Of a stretch of DNA of 22,855 nt, positions 8,238 through 14,674 are shown piece by piece. Made by a program: the position numbers and the translations under genes. The DNA comes from a virus, in IMG/VR virus record IMGVR_UViG_3300042324_001299, positions 1-22,855 of that record, one strand, 5' to 3'. The notes beneath the pieces were generated by a model. That model saw nothing but the letters and a program-made list of their open reading frames with translations, had not been told where the DNA came from and made no database searches. Positions within the stretch are counted from its first letter, which is position 1; each line of letters begins with the position of its first letter.

Positions 8238-8740
8238 TATGGCACGACCATAGTTAGTTGCATAGCTGTTGTTTGAAAACCACCGTCAAACCCGGAGCTA
8301 TCAGCTGTAGCAATGACGCCCATTCCAAACTCGTCTGGCTCCCATTGGTCAAGTCTATTAAGTAAACGCATGAACATCCATGCATCTACTACAGCTGCTT
8401 CAGAACCTTCTTGAATCTTGTCTGCAGAAGGAGCTTTACCGTTCTGTCCGACGACAGGAATTTCGCGCGATATAGAAATTGTGAGAACAGCACTTCTTGG
8501 CATTGTGCAACGTTGTGGAGTGCCTGCCTGGTCTCCAGGTGTTCCTAAGTACATTTGCATGAAAGAAACAACCAGTTGCTCGCAGTCAATTGCAGGCTCG
8601 CCTACAGTCCAAAGCCTGCGAGAAGGTAGTGGGACGTTGTTTTCTTCAAATACTTTAATTGTCTTCTCGAGTACTTTATCAAGAAAAACCTTAAGGCTTA
8701 ACGCGTCTTCTGATACTGTAGAGACATCTGTTATTGGCAT
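8237..8740 (-). CDS. Tail terminator protein
   Basis: This 167-residue protein starts at ATG. The Shine-Dalgarno AGGAG overlaps the upstream gene's stop. Features recalled from actinophage tail terminators are visible: LPSRRLWTVGEPAIDCEQLVV, LGTPGDQAGTPQRCTMPRSA, VLTISISREIPV, a helix with VVDAWMFMRLLNRLDQW, and a closing GGFQTTAMQLTMVVP strand. The two cysteines (DCEQ and QRC) are part of that pattern. Terminators cap the polymerised tube and join it to the neck. It sits between the adaptor and the gp10-like gene and overlaps the latter by one base, so neck proteins are probably made in coupled amounts. Confidence 0.75.
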   Translation of the reverse strand: MPITDVSTVSEDALSLKVFLDKVLEKTIKVFEENNVPLPSRRLWTVGEPAIDCEQLVVSFMQMYLGTPGDQAGTPQRCTMPRSAVLTISISREIPVVGQNGKAPSADKIQEGSEAAVVDAWMFMRLLNRLDQWEPDEFGMGVIATADSSGFDGGFQTTAMQLTMVVP

Positions 8741-8750
8741 ATCGCGTCTC

Positions 8751-10118
8751 CTAGTTGTCTAGTGTATATGTAGGTGTCGGTATGGCGCCAAGTCTAAGTG
8801 ATAGGTTACCGGACGCAATATACACAGTTTCAGTTCCCCGTACTGCATAAAGATCCCACGTACCTGGGTCAACAAAGCCTGCGTAGGCATACGCGTCTGC
8901 GTAGGTAACCGATAATGTTAGCGTGTCACGAGACTCGTTTGTAACAAGCGCCGTTCCTGTGTCTGCGCCGTACGCAACGTTGCTTGCAACCTTGACGTAC
9001 ATAAAGGTAGTAGTCGTAGGAACATCCGCAATGTAGTACGAGCCGTTAAAGGTTGCGTTAATGCCTGAGATTGTCACGTAGTCGCCCTCTGAGAACCCGT
9101 GGGCAGTCGACGTGGTAATAATCGCCATGTTATCGGCAAGTTGCTTGTAAGAGACGGACTTAGATATATCATTAGTGATGGTATTGATAGACACGGCGCC
9201 TGAGCCAAGGTCACTTGTCTTAGTTCCGCTGTAGTTGCTGATCTTAAGGTTAGGTATCCATGTATCATCTGTAACTAAGAACGCGGCGTTGATGTAGTCG
9301 ATGTTTACGTCGAGAGTTCCGCCGTCATTTCCCGTGATGACCATGTCAAGAACGCTTGGTGCAAGAGAAAGAGGCTTAGGGACGTGACGACGAGCGCGAG
9401 GAACGTCTGGAGAGAATACGCGTGCCTTTGCACGTGCCTTATCTGGGTTTGAAGACTTAAGGAAGAGATCTACAACGTATAGACCTGTGCGAAGCTCATC
9501 AATGAAGTCCTGGTTGTCAAGAACAGTGTAGGAAACGCCTTGACGAGAAATAGAAGTAACACGCTGAGGTAGCGCGCAGTCATCGTTGCCAGACCAAAGC
9601 TTAATAAACTCTGTAGCAAGGGTACGCGCGGCTGCCTTGCCAGAGGCAGGAGGTGGAGATCCGTATGTGTATGTAACTTCAATGTTGCAAGGTGCCCAGG
9701 CTGTGCCTGAACGTGCTTGAAGTGTAGAATGATCTACTAAATAGTAATTAGAAGGGTCAACTATCGTTCCGGTGCGGTCACGGACGGCGTCGATCTTAAC
9801 TACAGGCCGTCCGCGTAGGCGTAAACGGGTAGATGGCGACATACCGTCTGTTGTAAGCTCGGCGTAGTCGTCAAATTCATCAAAAGGAAGGTTATACATG
9901 TCGCCAGCGACAAGCTCCGGCGTGTAGTTACGAGCAGAGGCGCCTAGACGATACGCACGAGATGCGCACACATATTTTTCTGTAACTGTATTGATTCCAC
10001 CATACTTGCGACCAGACATAGACCATAGAAGTTGAGACGCTACCTTAACGGCCTCGTACGCGTATTCATGATCCGCGTAGATGTCAAGTTCTTCTACTGA
10101 AACCCAAAGGTTTGACAC
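8751..10118 (-). CDS. Head-to-tail adaptor with long C-terminal extension
   Basis: This 455-residue protein starts at GTG with AGGA close upstream. Residues 1-250 match actinophage head-to-tail connectors of the gp6/gp15-like adaptor type. Visible pieces are an N-terminal helical part (YEAVKVASQLLWSMSGRKYGG), a beta segment (RLRGRPVVKIDAVRDRTGTI), YYLVDHSTLQ, VTYTYGSPPPASGKAAARTLATEF, LPQRVTSISRQGVSYTVLD and GLYVVDLFL. Simple adaptors usually end soon after this. Here about 200 residues of beta-rich sequence follow (LDMVITGNDGGTLDVNIDYINAAFL ... LTLSVTYADAYAY, GTWDLYAVRGTETVYIASGN). This extension is interrupted by one copy of the repeated beta domain (about residues 315-393). It probably projects from the neck like a collar or whisker-type decoration; that role is an inference. 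The gene follows a strong hairpin after the tail tube gene. Confidence 0.75.
   Translation of the reverse strand: MSNLWVSVEELDIYADHEYAYEAVKVASQLLWSMSGRKYGGINTVTEKYVCASRAYRLGASARNYTPELVAGDMYNLPFDEFDDYAELTTDGMSPSTRLRLRGRPVVKIDAVRDRTGTIVDPSNYYLVDHSTLQARSGTAWAPCNIEVTYTYGSPPPASGKAAARTLATEFIKLWSGNDDCALPQRVTSISRQGVSYTVLDNQDFIDELRTGLYVVDLFLKSSNPDKARAKARVFSPDVPRARRHVPKPLSLAPSVLDMVITGNDGGTLDVNIDYINAAFLVTDDTWIPNLKISNYSGTKTSDLGSGAVSINTITNDISKSVSYKQLADNMAIITTSTAHGFSEGDYVTISGINATFNGSYYIADVPTTTTFMYVKVASNVAYGADTGTALVTNESRDTLTLSVTYADAYAYAGFVDPGTWDLYAVRGTETVYIASGNLSLRLGAIPTPTYTLDN
8938..9172 (-). repeat. Repeated beta domain, copy 4 (in adaptor C-terminal extension)
   Basis: This encodes residues about 315-393 (MAIITTSTAHGFSEGDYVTI, ATFNGSYYIADVPTTTTFMY, YGADTGTALV). 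It sits between two halves of the extension that read as one Ig-like sandwich (VTDDTWIPNLKI before it, TLTLSVTYADAYAYAGF after it). Confidence 0.75.
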
Positions 10119-10162
10119 TTATCTATCCTGTCTAATCGTCGTTAATGTAGATCTTAATAAAG

Positions 10163-10206
10163 GAGCGGCATGCCTGTGTTGGTGGTAACACATCGGCATG
10201 CCGCTC
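10163..10206. terminator. Strong hairpin after the tail tube gene
   Basis: A perfect 12-base inverted repeat, GAGCGGCATGCC and GGCATGCCGCTC, is extended inward by TGTGTT/AACACA with a six-base loop and a two-base bulge on one side. On the minus strand it is followed by CTTTATTAAG, only modestly U-rich. It lies directly between the tail tube stop and the adaptor start. It may be a weak or partial terminator, or a 3' stabiliser that raises tube mRNA over the neck genes. Confidence 0.65.
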
Positions 10207-10217
10207 ACATTCTATTA

Positions 10218-11267
10218 TTAAGAGGTTGGATCCTCTGTAGACGCAAGGATAAAGTCTACAGCGTTATCAGCGTTATAGTCTTCGTTTCCAGGAACGTTAT
10301 AAGCTGTTGTTGAACCCTGTGAAGTGAAGTCTGTCACCGCACGTGAGTTCGTAGCTACCACAGCCGTTCCAGTATCTGCAGCAGAAGTGATTGTTCCGCT
10401 TGTTGTTGTCGTATATGTGAAGGTTGTTGTTGTTGGTACAGTTGCGATTGTGTATGTACCGTGCAAGGCAGAGTTTCCGTTTGTACCAGCGATTGTTACT
10501 GTATCGCCAACCTCAAAGGTGTGAGCAGTTGAGGTAGTGATTGTAGCAGTTGTTCCTGTACGGTAAGTGTTTGAGATAGTCTTTGTGATCTCTGGGTGCC
10601 ATCTGTAGAAGCCCTTGCGGCCTGTTGGAGCCCAAGCATTACGAGCATATGAGTATGGACGCTCAGTTGCAACTGGGTATTCCCAGCGCTCATCGAGACC
10701 TGATCCGAATTCCGTGTTGCCAAGTCCGTAACCTTCGAATGTGTTTGCAAGCAAACCATTCTCAATTACGCGGTCGCCTGAGAGGCGAAGCTTTGCGTAT
10801 GGGAATACCCAGTGGAAGTAAGGAAGTGATGCTGCCTTCTTTCCGTCAATGATTGCGTGTGACCAGCACTCGATAGCAACACCGTTACCTGCAGGATCAT
10901 CACCTGTTGCAGGAGAAGACCAACCGATAGATTTACGATCTGGTGAAGCGTATGTGCCAAGGTTCTTACGAAGTAATAGACCGCCTGAGATAAGCTGTGT
11001 CAATTCTGGATCTGGCTCGCAGATTGCAAGTTCCATTGTGATACGCTTTAGTGTATCTGGAGACTTGTATGTAACGCAGACAGCGCCGTTAGCGCCTTTT
11101 TCTGTAATTTCATCGCCCTCTTCGTATTCAGGTGTGAATGAAAGGCGCATGAACGCAGATGTTGTGTAGCTATCGCCAGGTTCATTCAGGAGGGTGCCAG
11201 ACGCGTCAAGTCGAGTTACTCGAATTGAGACGCCCTGAATACTGGCGGCGTATTCTTGAGTTGCCAT
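10218..11267 (-). CDS. Major tail (tube) protein with C-terminal repeated domain
   Basis: This 349-residue protein starts at ATG with AAGGAG eleven bases upstream. The N-terminal two thirds carry the actinophage tail tube pattern: GVSIRVTRLDASG, FMRLSFTPEYEEGDEITEKG, NGAVCVTYKSPDTLKRITME, AICEPDPELTQLISGG, then WSHAIIDGKK, PYFHWVFPYAKLRL and FEGYGLGN. It polymerises into the tube around the tape measure. At about residues 226-309 it carries one copy of the repeated beta domain, followed by a short tail ending NEDYNADNAVDFILAS, so the domain would be displayed along the whole tube surface. It lies before the adaptor and terminator genes rather than just before the chaperones, which is unusual. 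No other gene in the window qualifies as tube protein. Confidence 0.85.
   Translation of the reverse strand: MATQEYAASIQGVSIRVTRLDASGTLLNEPGDSYTTSAFMRLSFTPEYEEGDEITEKGANGAVCVTYKSPDTLKRITMELAICEPDPELTQLISGGLLLRKNLGTYASPDRKSIGWSSPATGDDPAGNGVAIECWSHAIIDGKKAASLPYFHWVFPYAKLRLSGDRVIENGLLANTFEGYGLGNTEFGSGLDERWEYPVATERPYSYARNAWAPTGRKGFYRWHPEITKTISNTYRTGTTATITTSTAHTFEVGDTVTIAGTNGNSALHGTYTIATVPTTTTFTYTTTTSGTITSAADTGTAVVATNSRAVTDFTSQGSTTAYNVPGNEDYNADNAVDFILASTEDPTS
10340..10588 (-). repeat. Repeated beta domain, copy 5 (in tail tube protein)
   Basis: This encodes residues about 226-309 of the tube protein (TATITTSTAHTFEVGDTVTI, LHGTYTIATVPTTTTFTY, TSAADTGTAVV). It is Thr-rich and is the copy nearest the apparent consensus. 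It begins right after the host motif GFYRWHPEI. Confidence 0.75.
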
Positions 11268-11310
11268 TGTTTATTTTTCTCCTTATTTCGAAGCGGCTAC
11301 TAGAGTTATT

Positions 11311-12411
11311 CTATACCGTTAGATCGAGCTTGATTGCGAGATGAACCGATGGATCAAAGTAGGCAATCGCCGAGCGAGTTGCCTTGATCTTCATATCGTT
11401 CCTATTCCCTGACACGTCATAGCCCTGTGCTAGACTGTCATTTACCACTTCTGACTTGCCTAGGTGCGCAAACACCTTGCCAGTAGCGTAAATCCATTTA
11501 GTGTCGTCGTCGCCTTGCATCTGAACGTATCCAGGGTAGGCGGTTGCTGCTTGATTAGTAGCTGTAATATCAGCGGTAAATGTCGTTGTGTTCGTTACTG
11601 CTTTTACAGTCCATGATCCGTCAAAGCTCGTGCTGTTTGACGAGCTTGTAATGGAGAATATTTCTCCAGCCTTCATGTGATGAGTGCCTGTAGTGACGAT
11701 AGTGGCAACGTTTGACGTTACCGCAATAGTGCTAATTGCTCGGTGTGGACCATCTCCGCTGTAGCCAGAACCTATCACTACAGGTGTCCCTGCGAAGGTT
11801 TGGATATGAGATTTACCTTCAACGTGCAAAAATGCTTGGTTGTTACTCGCAATAAGAGTAAAAGCATCACGTGATAAGTGGATAACCCCGTTCTCGCCTG
11901 CTGGAGACACCTCTCCAACGTAGTGCTCTAAAAGTGCAAGTCCACGCTTAGGCGAGTATGCGGCTCCGTGCGCTGCTTCAGAGTGAATAACTGTTCCGCT
12001 TGTGCTTGTTAAAAAAGTGTTTGGAAGTGACTGGGCTAGCGCAATCTCTCCGTTCCATAATTCGGACTCAAGTGCCTTCTGTGACACACCTTCGAGCTGC
12101 TTGAGAACACGAGCAAATCGGTCCTCTCCAGCGAGGCCAAATGTTGAGCGCTGATCTTCTACTTCAATAAAAATTGGCTTGAGCTCTTTGTAAAGACTTG
12201 AGCTAGGGCTATCTGATACAACATAGCTTGTTGTAGATGTCTCGTCCCAGTTGCGAACATAGTTTGGCTCAGTGATATATTCCTGAGAGAAACCACGTGT
12301 CCACTCGTTTTCATTTGCGTGGTCTTCGGAAAGAGATGGCTTAGCTACGGCATATAGACCAAACTCGATTGGTTCAATATCCGCTGCTGGATGGATTCCT
12401 TTGAATGCCAT
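11311..12411 (-). CDS. Second capsid-like (HK97-fold-like) or minor head protein with inserted beta domain
   Basis: This 366-residue protein starts at ATG with two overlapping AGGA sites. It follows the major capsid gene. Its sequence reads like a compact HK97-fold shell protein. An N-terminal arm (MAFKGIHPAADIEPIEFGLY) is followed by a stretch with DRFARVLKQLEGVSQKALESELWNGEIAL. A P-domain helix region follows (KRGLALLEHYVGE, NGVIHLSRDAFTLIA), then FAGTPVVIGSGY, IYATGKVFAHLGK, and a closing TRSAIAYFDPSVHLAIKLDL strand. The GTPVVIGSGY...IYATG...SAIAYFDP order is common in capsid A/P domains. One copy of the repeated beta domain interrupts it (about residues 223-295). It could be a pentamer/vertex subunit, as in actinophages with separate hexamer and pentamer proteins, or another minor head protein. 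The fold call is pattern-based and unconfirmed. Confidence 0.5.
   Translation of the reverse strand: MAFKGIHPAADIEPIEFGLYAVAKPSLSEDHANENEWTRGFSQEYITEPNYVRNWDETSTTSYVVSDSPSSSLYKELKPIFIEVEDQRSTFGLAGEDRFARVLKQLEGVSQKALESELWNGEIALAQSLPNTFLTSTSGTVIHSEAAHGAAYSPKRGLALLEHYVGEVSPAGENGVIHLSRDAFTLIASNNQAFLHVEGKSHIQTFAGTPVVIGSGYSGDGPHRAISTIAVTSNVATIVTTGTHHMKAGEIFSITSSSNSTSFDGSWTVKAVTNTTTFTADITATNQAATAYPGYVQMQGDDDTKWIYATGKVFAHLGKSEVVNDSLAQGYDVSGNRNDMKIKATRSAIAYFDPSVHLAIKLDLTV
11527..11743 (-). repeat. Repeated beta domain, copy 6 (in second capsid-like protein)
   Basis: This encodes residues about 223-295 (VATIVTTGTHHMKAGEIFSI, TSFDGSWTVKAVTNTTTFTA). It is the most diverged full-length copy. It is bounded by host motifs VVIGSGYSGDGP and DDTKWIYATGKV, which would be close together in an uninterrupted capsid fold. 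Confidence 0.65.
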
Positions 12412-12454
12412 ATTCCTTATTCCTAACCTAAAATCTAGTTATTGTTTTCGTATC

Positions 12455-12480
12455 GGGAGCGCCCATTGCTGAGCGCTCCC
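12455..12480. terminator. Hairpin directly after the major capsid gene
   Basis: GGGAGCGC and GCGCTCCC form a perfect 8-pair GC-rich stem around a 10-base loop, 18 bases past the major capsid stop. No U-tract follows on the minus strand (GATACGAAAAC). It may be a partial terminator or an RNA 3' end protector that raises capsid mRNA over downstream genes. Confidence 0.6.
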
Positions 12481-12498
12481 TCCACGACTTATCGAATT

Positions 12499-14541
12499 TT
12501 AGTATTCGACTGTAGCTGCTGTTGCGCCACCAAGTAGGTCGCGTAGTGCAGAAGCTGTACCGTTTACGTTGATTGTTGATGTCACCTTGAGAGATTCAAC
12601 GCCAACCTTTGCAACGTTCTCGAAGGTTTCAACGAACATCTTGTAGTCGTTTGTACCAACGAGTGTTGAGTCACGGATAATTCCGAGATCCATTGTGCCG
12701 CCGTCAAGGAACAAGAATGAACCTTCAGCGAACATGTACCAGATGAATGTATCTGGGAACTCGTTCATTGCGCCACCATCTTGAGCAGCAAATGCTGCTG
12801 TTCCACCAGCGATGTCGAGTGAGTAGCATACGTTGATGCCACGTGCTGCAATGTAGCCTTCGATCTCTGCATATGCATTGAGAGTTGAATCTCCAGGCAT
12901 TGATAGAGTTAAGTCAGCAGCCATTGCGTCCTTGATCCACGCTGGCATGATAACGCGAAGTGGCGCATCTGCATCTAGGCGGTGACGTGAACGGTATGCT
13001 GTTGCAGCGCGGCCAAGCTGGACTAGGAAGTCACGAGCAAGACCAACAACAGATGTTGATGTAACAGCTGTTGATGCTGTGCCGATCTTTGTTAGAAGGT
13101 TGCCTTCAGCCTCGCGTGCATGCTGGATGAGACCAAGCTCGTTGTGACGAGCGATCAATTCAGGATATGCACGTGTTAGAAGGTTACCAAACTGTAGCTG
13201 TAGTGTTACAGCGTCTGTTGAGACTGTTGTCTCAGATGCTGCTGCTACAGTCAAGCTTAGCTTAGCTGATGGTGATGGTGTTTCTGCTGAATCGTTTGCA
13301 GCAGTCCAGATGCCCACGGCTGAGCCGTAGTCAGATAGAACTGGTGGAACGATGTAGCGGATACCGCCACGATCTGCTTGGAAACGAGGTAGGCAATCGC
13401 GAACTGGGCGTACTGCTGTGCCAAGACCGAAGATGTCGTACTTAGTTTCGAATGGAGCCTGGTGTCCGCCAGATGCAACAAGTGCCTCTGGGCCGACTAC
13501 TGACTGGATCTTGTTCCAGTTAGCTTCTGCATCCTGTGTAAGGGTGCGCTCTTCTGGGAACTTTGTGGTGACAGAAGCAACGATGTGCTGCTCTCCATCT
13601 CCACCATTTACACGACGTAGTGTGTGGATACGCTTTGCCATTGCTTCGGCAACTCCACTCATATCGTCAATTGAACTGCCAGCTGTGTAGCCAGGAATGT
13701 CAGCGCCAGCAGTGATTGCCACTGCAGCAGCTGATACCTGAGCAACAGGGCGGCGATCAGCTGGAGCTTCGATTAAAGCGTCCAACTCGTTGTTTGCGGC
13801 GGCGGTCACTGGTGCCTCCTGATCTTCCTGCGCGATGGGCGCTTCGATTGTTTCTGGTTCTGTTGATGGTACCTCTTCTTCAACTGACGCTACAACTGCT
13901 TCTTCAGCAGGTGCTTCTGCGACAACTTCAGGTTCGGTCGATTCTGTTAGTACTTCTTCTACTACTGAAAGCTCAGCTTGTGGAGTTGCCTCGACTGTTG
14001 CTTCTGCAGCAGCTTCGATCTCTACAGCAGCTTCAGCTGCTGGTTCGATCTCAGTTGCAACAACTTCTTCTGGAGCTGAAAGTTCAGCTACAGGCTCTGT
14101 TGTCTCTGTTGTTTCTGTTGGTTCTACTGAGGTTGAAAGCTCAGATCCTGTTTCCACAGATGTTGACGCTGCCATAGGCATTTCCTTTTTCTCTTCTTCA
14201 GGAGCCTCTTCAGGCTTCTCTTCAGTTTCAGCAGGAGCTTCTTCAGCAGGCTTATCACCTTCTGGAGCATCTTCTGCAGGAGCATCTTCTTGGCCTTTAA
14301 CACGCATTGCTGCTTCCGCAGCACGTGCTGCAAGCTCTTCAGCTGCAGCTGCGCGACCCTTGATTTCACCGCGAACGGTGTCAAGCATATCGGCTAGTGA
14401 TGTCATGGCGTCTACTGTCTGAGGAGTAGGATCTTCCTTCTCAACCGTTTCAAACTCATTGACGATGGCTGTCTGTAGGTCAGCGAGTTGTTCCTCGTTG
14501 AGTTCAGTCAGGGTGTCAAGCATTGTTTTAATTTGGTCCAC
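12499..14541 (-). CDS. Major capsid protein with N-terminal scaffold-like domain
   Basis: This 680-residue protein starts at GTG (MDQIKTMLDT) with AGAGGAGGGA five bases upstream. Residues 1-90 form a charged helical coiled coil (LNEEQLADLQTAIVNEFETVEKED, AAAAEELAARAAEAAMRVKG). Residues 90-245 are a low-complexity Glu/Ala/Pro/Thr segment. From about 250 the shell domain begins: VAQVSAAAVAI, IPGYTAGSSIDDM, FPEERTLTQDAE. Later come RDCLPRFQADRGGIRYIVPP, LIARHNELGLIQHAREAEGN, LRVIMPAWIKDAMAADL and DGGTMDLGIIRDSTLVGTND. The protein resembles actinophage HK97-fold capsids, where an N-terminal delta domain scaffolds assembly and is then cut off by the neighbouring protease. The acidic segment is far longer than the 100-residue HK97 delta domain. 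No separate scaffold gene is seen, so it probably serves that role. A hairpin follows the gene. Confidence 0.85.
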   Translation of the reverse strand: MDQIKTMLDTLTELNEEQLADLQTAIVNEFETVEKEDPTPQTVDAMTSLADMLDTVRGEIKGRAAAAEELAARAAEAAMRVKGQEDAPAEDAPEGDKPAEEAPAETEEKPEEAPEEEKKEMPMAASTSVETGSELSTSVEPTETTETTEPVAELSAPEEVVATEIEPAAEAAVEIEAAAEATVEATPQAELSVVEEVLTESTEPEVVAEAPAEEAVVASVEEEVPSTEPETIEAPIAQEDQEAPVTAAANNELDALIEAPADRRPVAQVSAAAVAITAGADIPGYTAGSSIDDMSGVAEAMAKRIHTLRRVNGGDGEQHIVASVTTKFPEERTLTQDAEANWNKIQSVVGPEALVASGGHQAPFETKYDIFGLGTAVRPVRDCLPRFQADRGGIRYIVPPVLSDYGSAVGIWTAANDSAETPSPSAKLSLTVAAASETTVSTDAVTLQLQFGNLLTRAYPELIARHNELGLIQHAREAEGNLLTKIGTASTAVTSTSVVGLARDFLVQLGRAATAYRSRHRLDADAPLRVIMPAWIKDAMAADLTLSMPGDSTLNAYAEIEGYIAARGINVCYSLDIAGGTAAFAAQDGGAMNEFPDTFIWYMFAEGSFLFLDGGTMDLGIIRDSTLVGTNDYKMFVETFENVAKVGVESLKVTSTINVNGTASALRDLLGGATAATVEY

Positions 14542-14668
14542 TGTCCCTCCTCTGGGCCAGTCATGATGAACAAGATTAGTTAGTTCATCTCGCTAATCAG
14601 TCAAGGCCGAGGGACTTAATGCGGCGCATTAAGGCACTCCACCTAGATTGAATAATACATTATATTTT
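14542..14668 (-). promoter_or_regulatory. Non-coding leader of the major capsid gene
   Basis: This 127-base gap holds no gene. On the minus strand it offers a possible -10 box, a hairpin (CTTAATGC/GCATTAAG, 14615-14633) and two mutually exclusive stems near the start codon: GATTAG/CTAATC (14574-14598) and GATGAAC/GTTCATC (14564-14589). It ends in the strong Shine-Dalgarno GGAGGGAC (14543-14550). The layout suggests separate control of capsid expression; this is an inference. Confidence 0.4.
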
Positions 14669-14674
14669 CTAGGT
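14641..14674 (-). promoter_or_regulatory. Possible promoter: TATAAT flanked by 7-base inverted repeats
   Basis: On the minus strand TATAAT (14664-14659) lies between perfect inverted arms ACCTAGA (14641-14647) and TCTAGGT (14668-14674). The left arm includes the protease stop codon. The -35 region is poor (near TTCTTCG). The structure could be a late promoter with an operator, or an RNA stem. Confidence 0.3.

Noticed and set aside
1756-10145. Shared 10-mer TCGTCGTTAA in two intergenic gaps (1756-1765 and 10136-10145)
   Set aside because: It sits upstream of two minus-strand genes, but many 10-mer pairs are expected by chance in a window of this size and no third intergenic copy was seen.
6876-11310. 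tRNA genes or small RNA genes in the gaps
   Set aside because: The gaps are under 100 bases and show only the hairpins listed; no cloverleaf or CCA end was seen.
1972-11743. Thr-rich repeats read as a transposon or DNA-level direct repeat
   Set aside because: The copies are similar only at the protein level; the nucleotides are diverged and no terminal repeats or transposase are present.
14124-14384. Lys/Leu-rich 86-residue minus-strand frame
   Set aside because: It is an alternate-frame shadow of the capsid scaffold segment; its composition is an artefact of Glu/Ala codons.
13716-14422. Plus-strand open frames (Leu/Gln-rich and Ser-rich) opposite the capsid gene
   Set aside because: They mirror the low-complexity Glu/Ala/Pro/Thr segment of the capsid protein on the other strand. 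They have no ribosome site and no family pattern.
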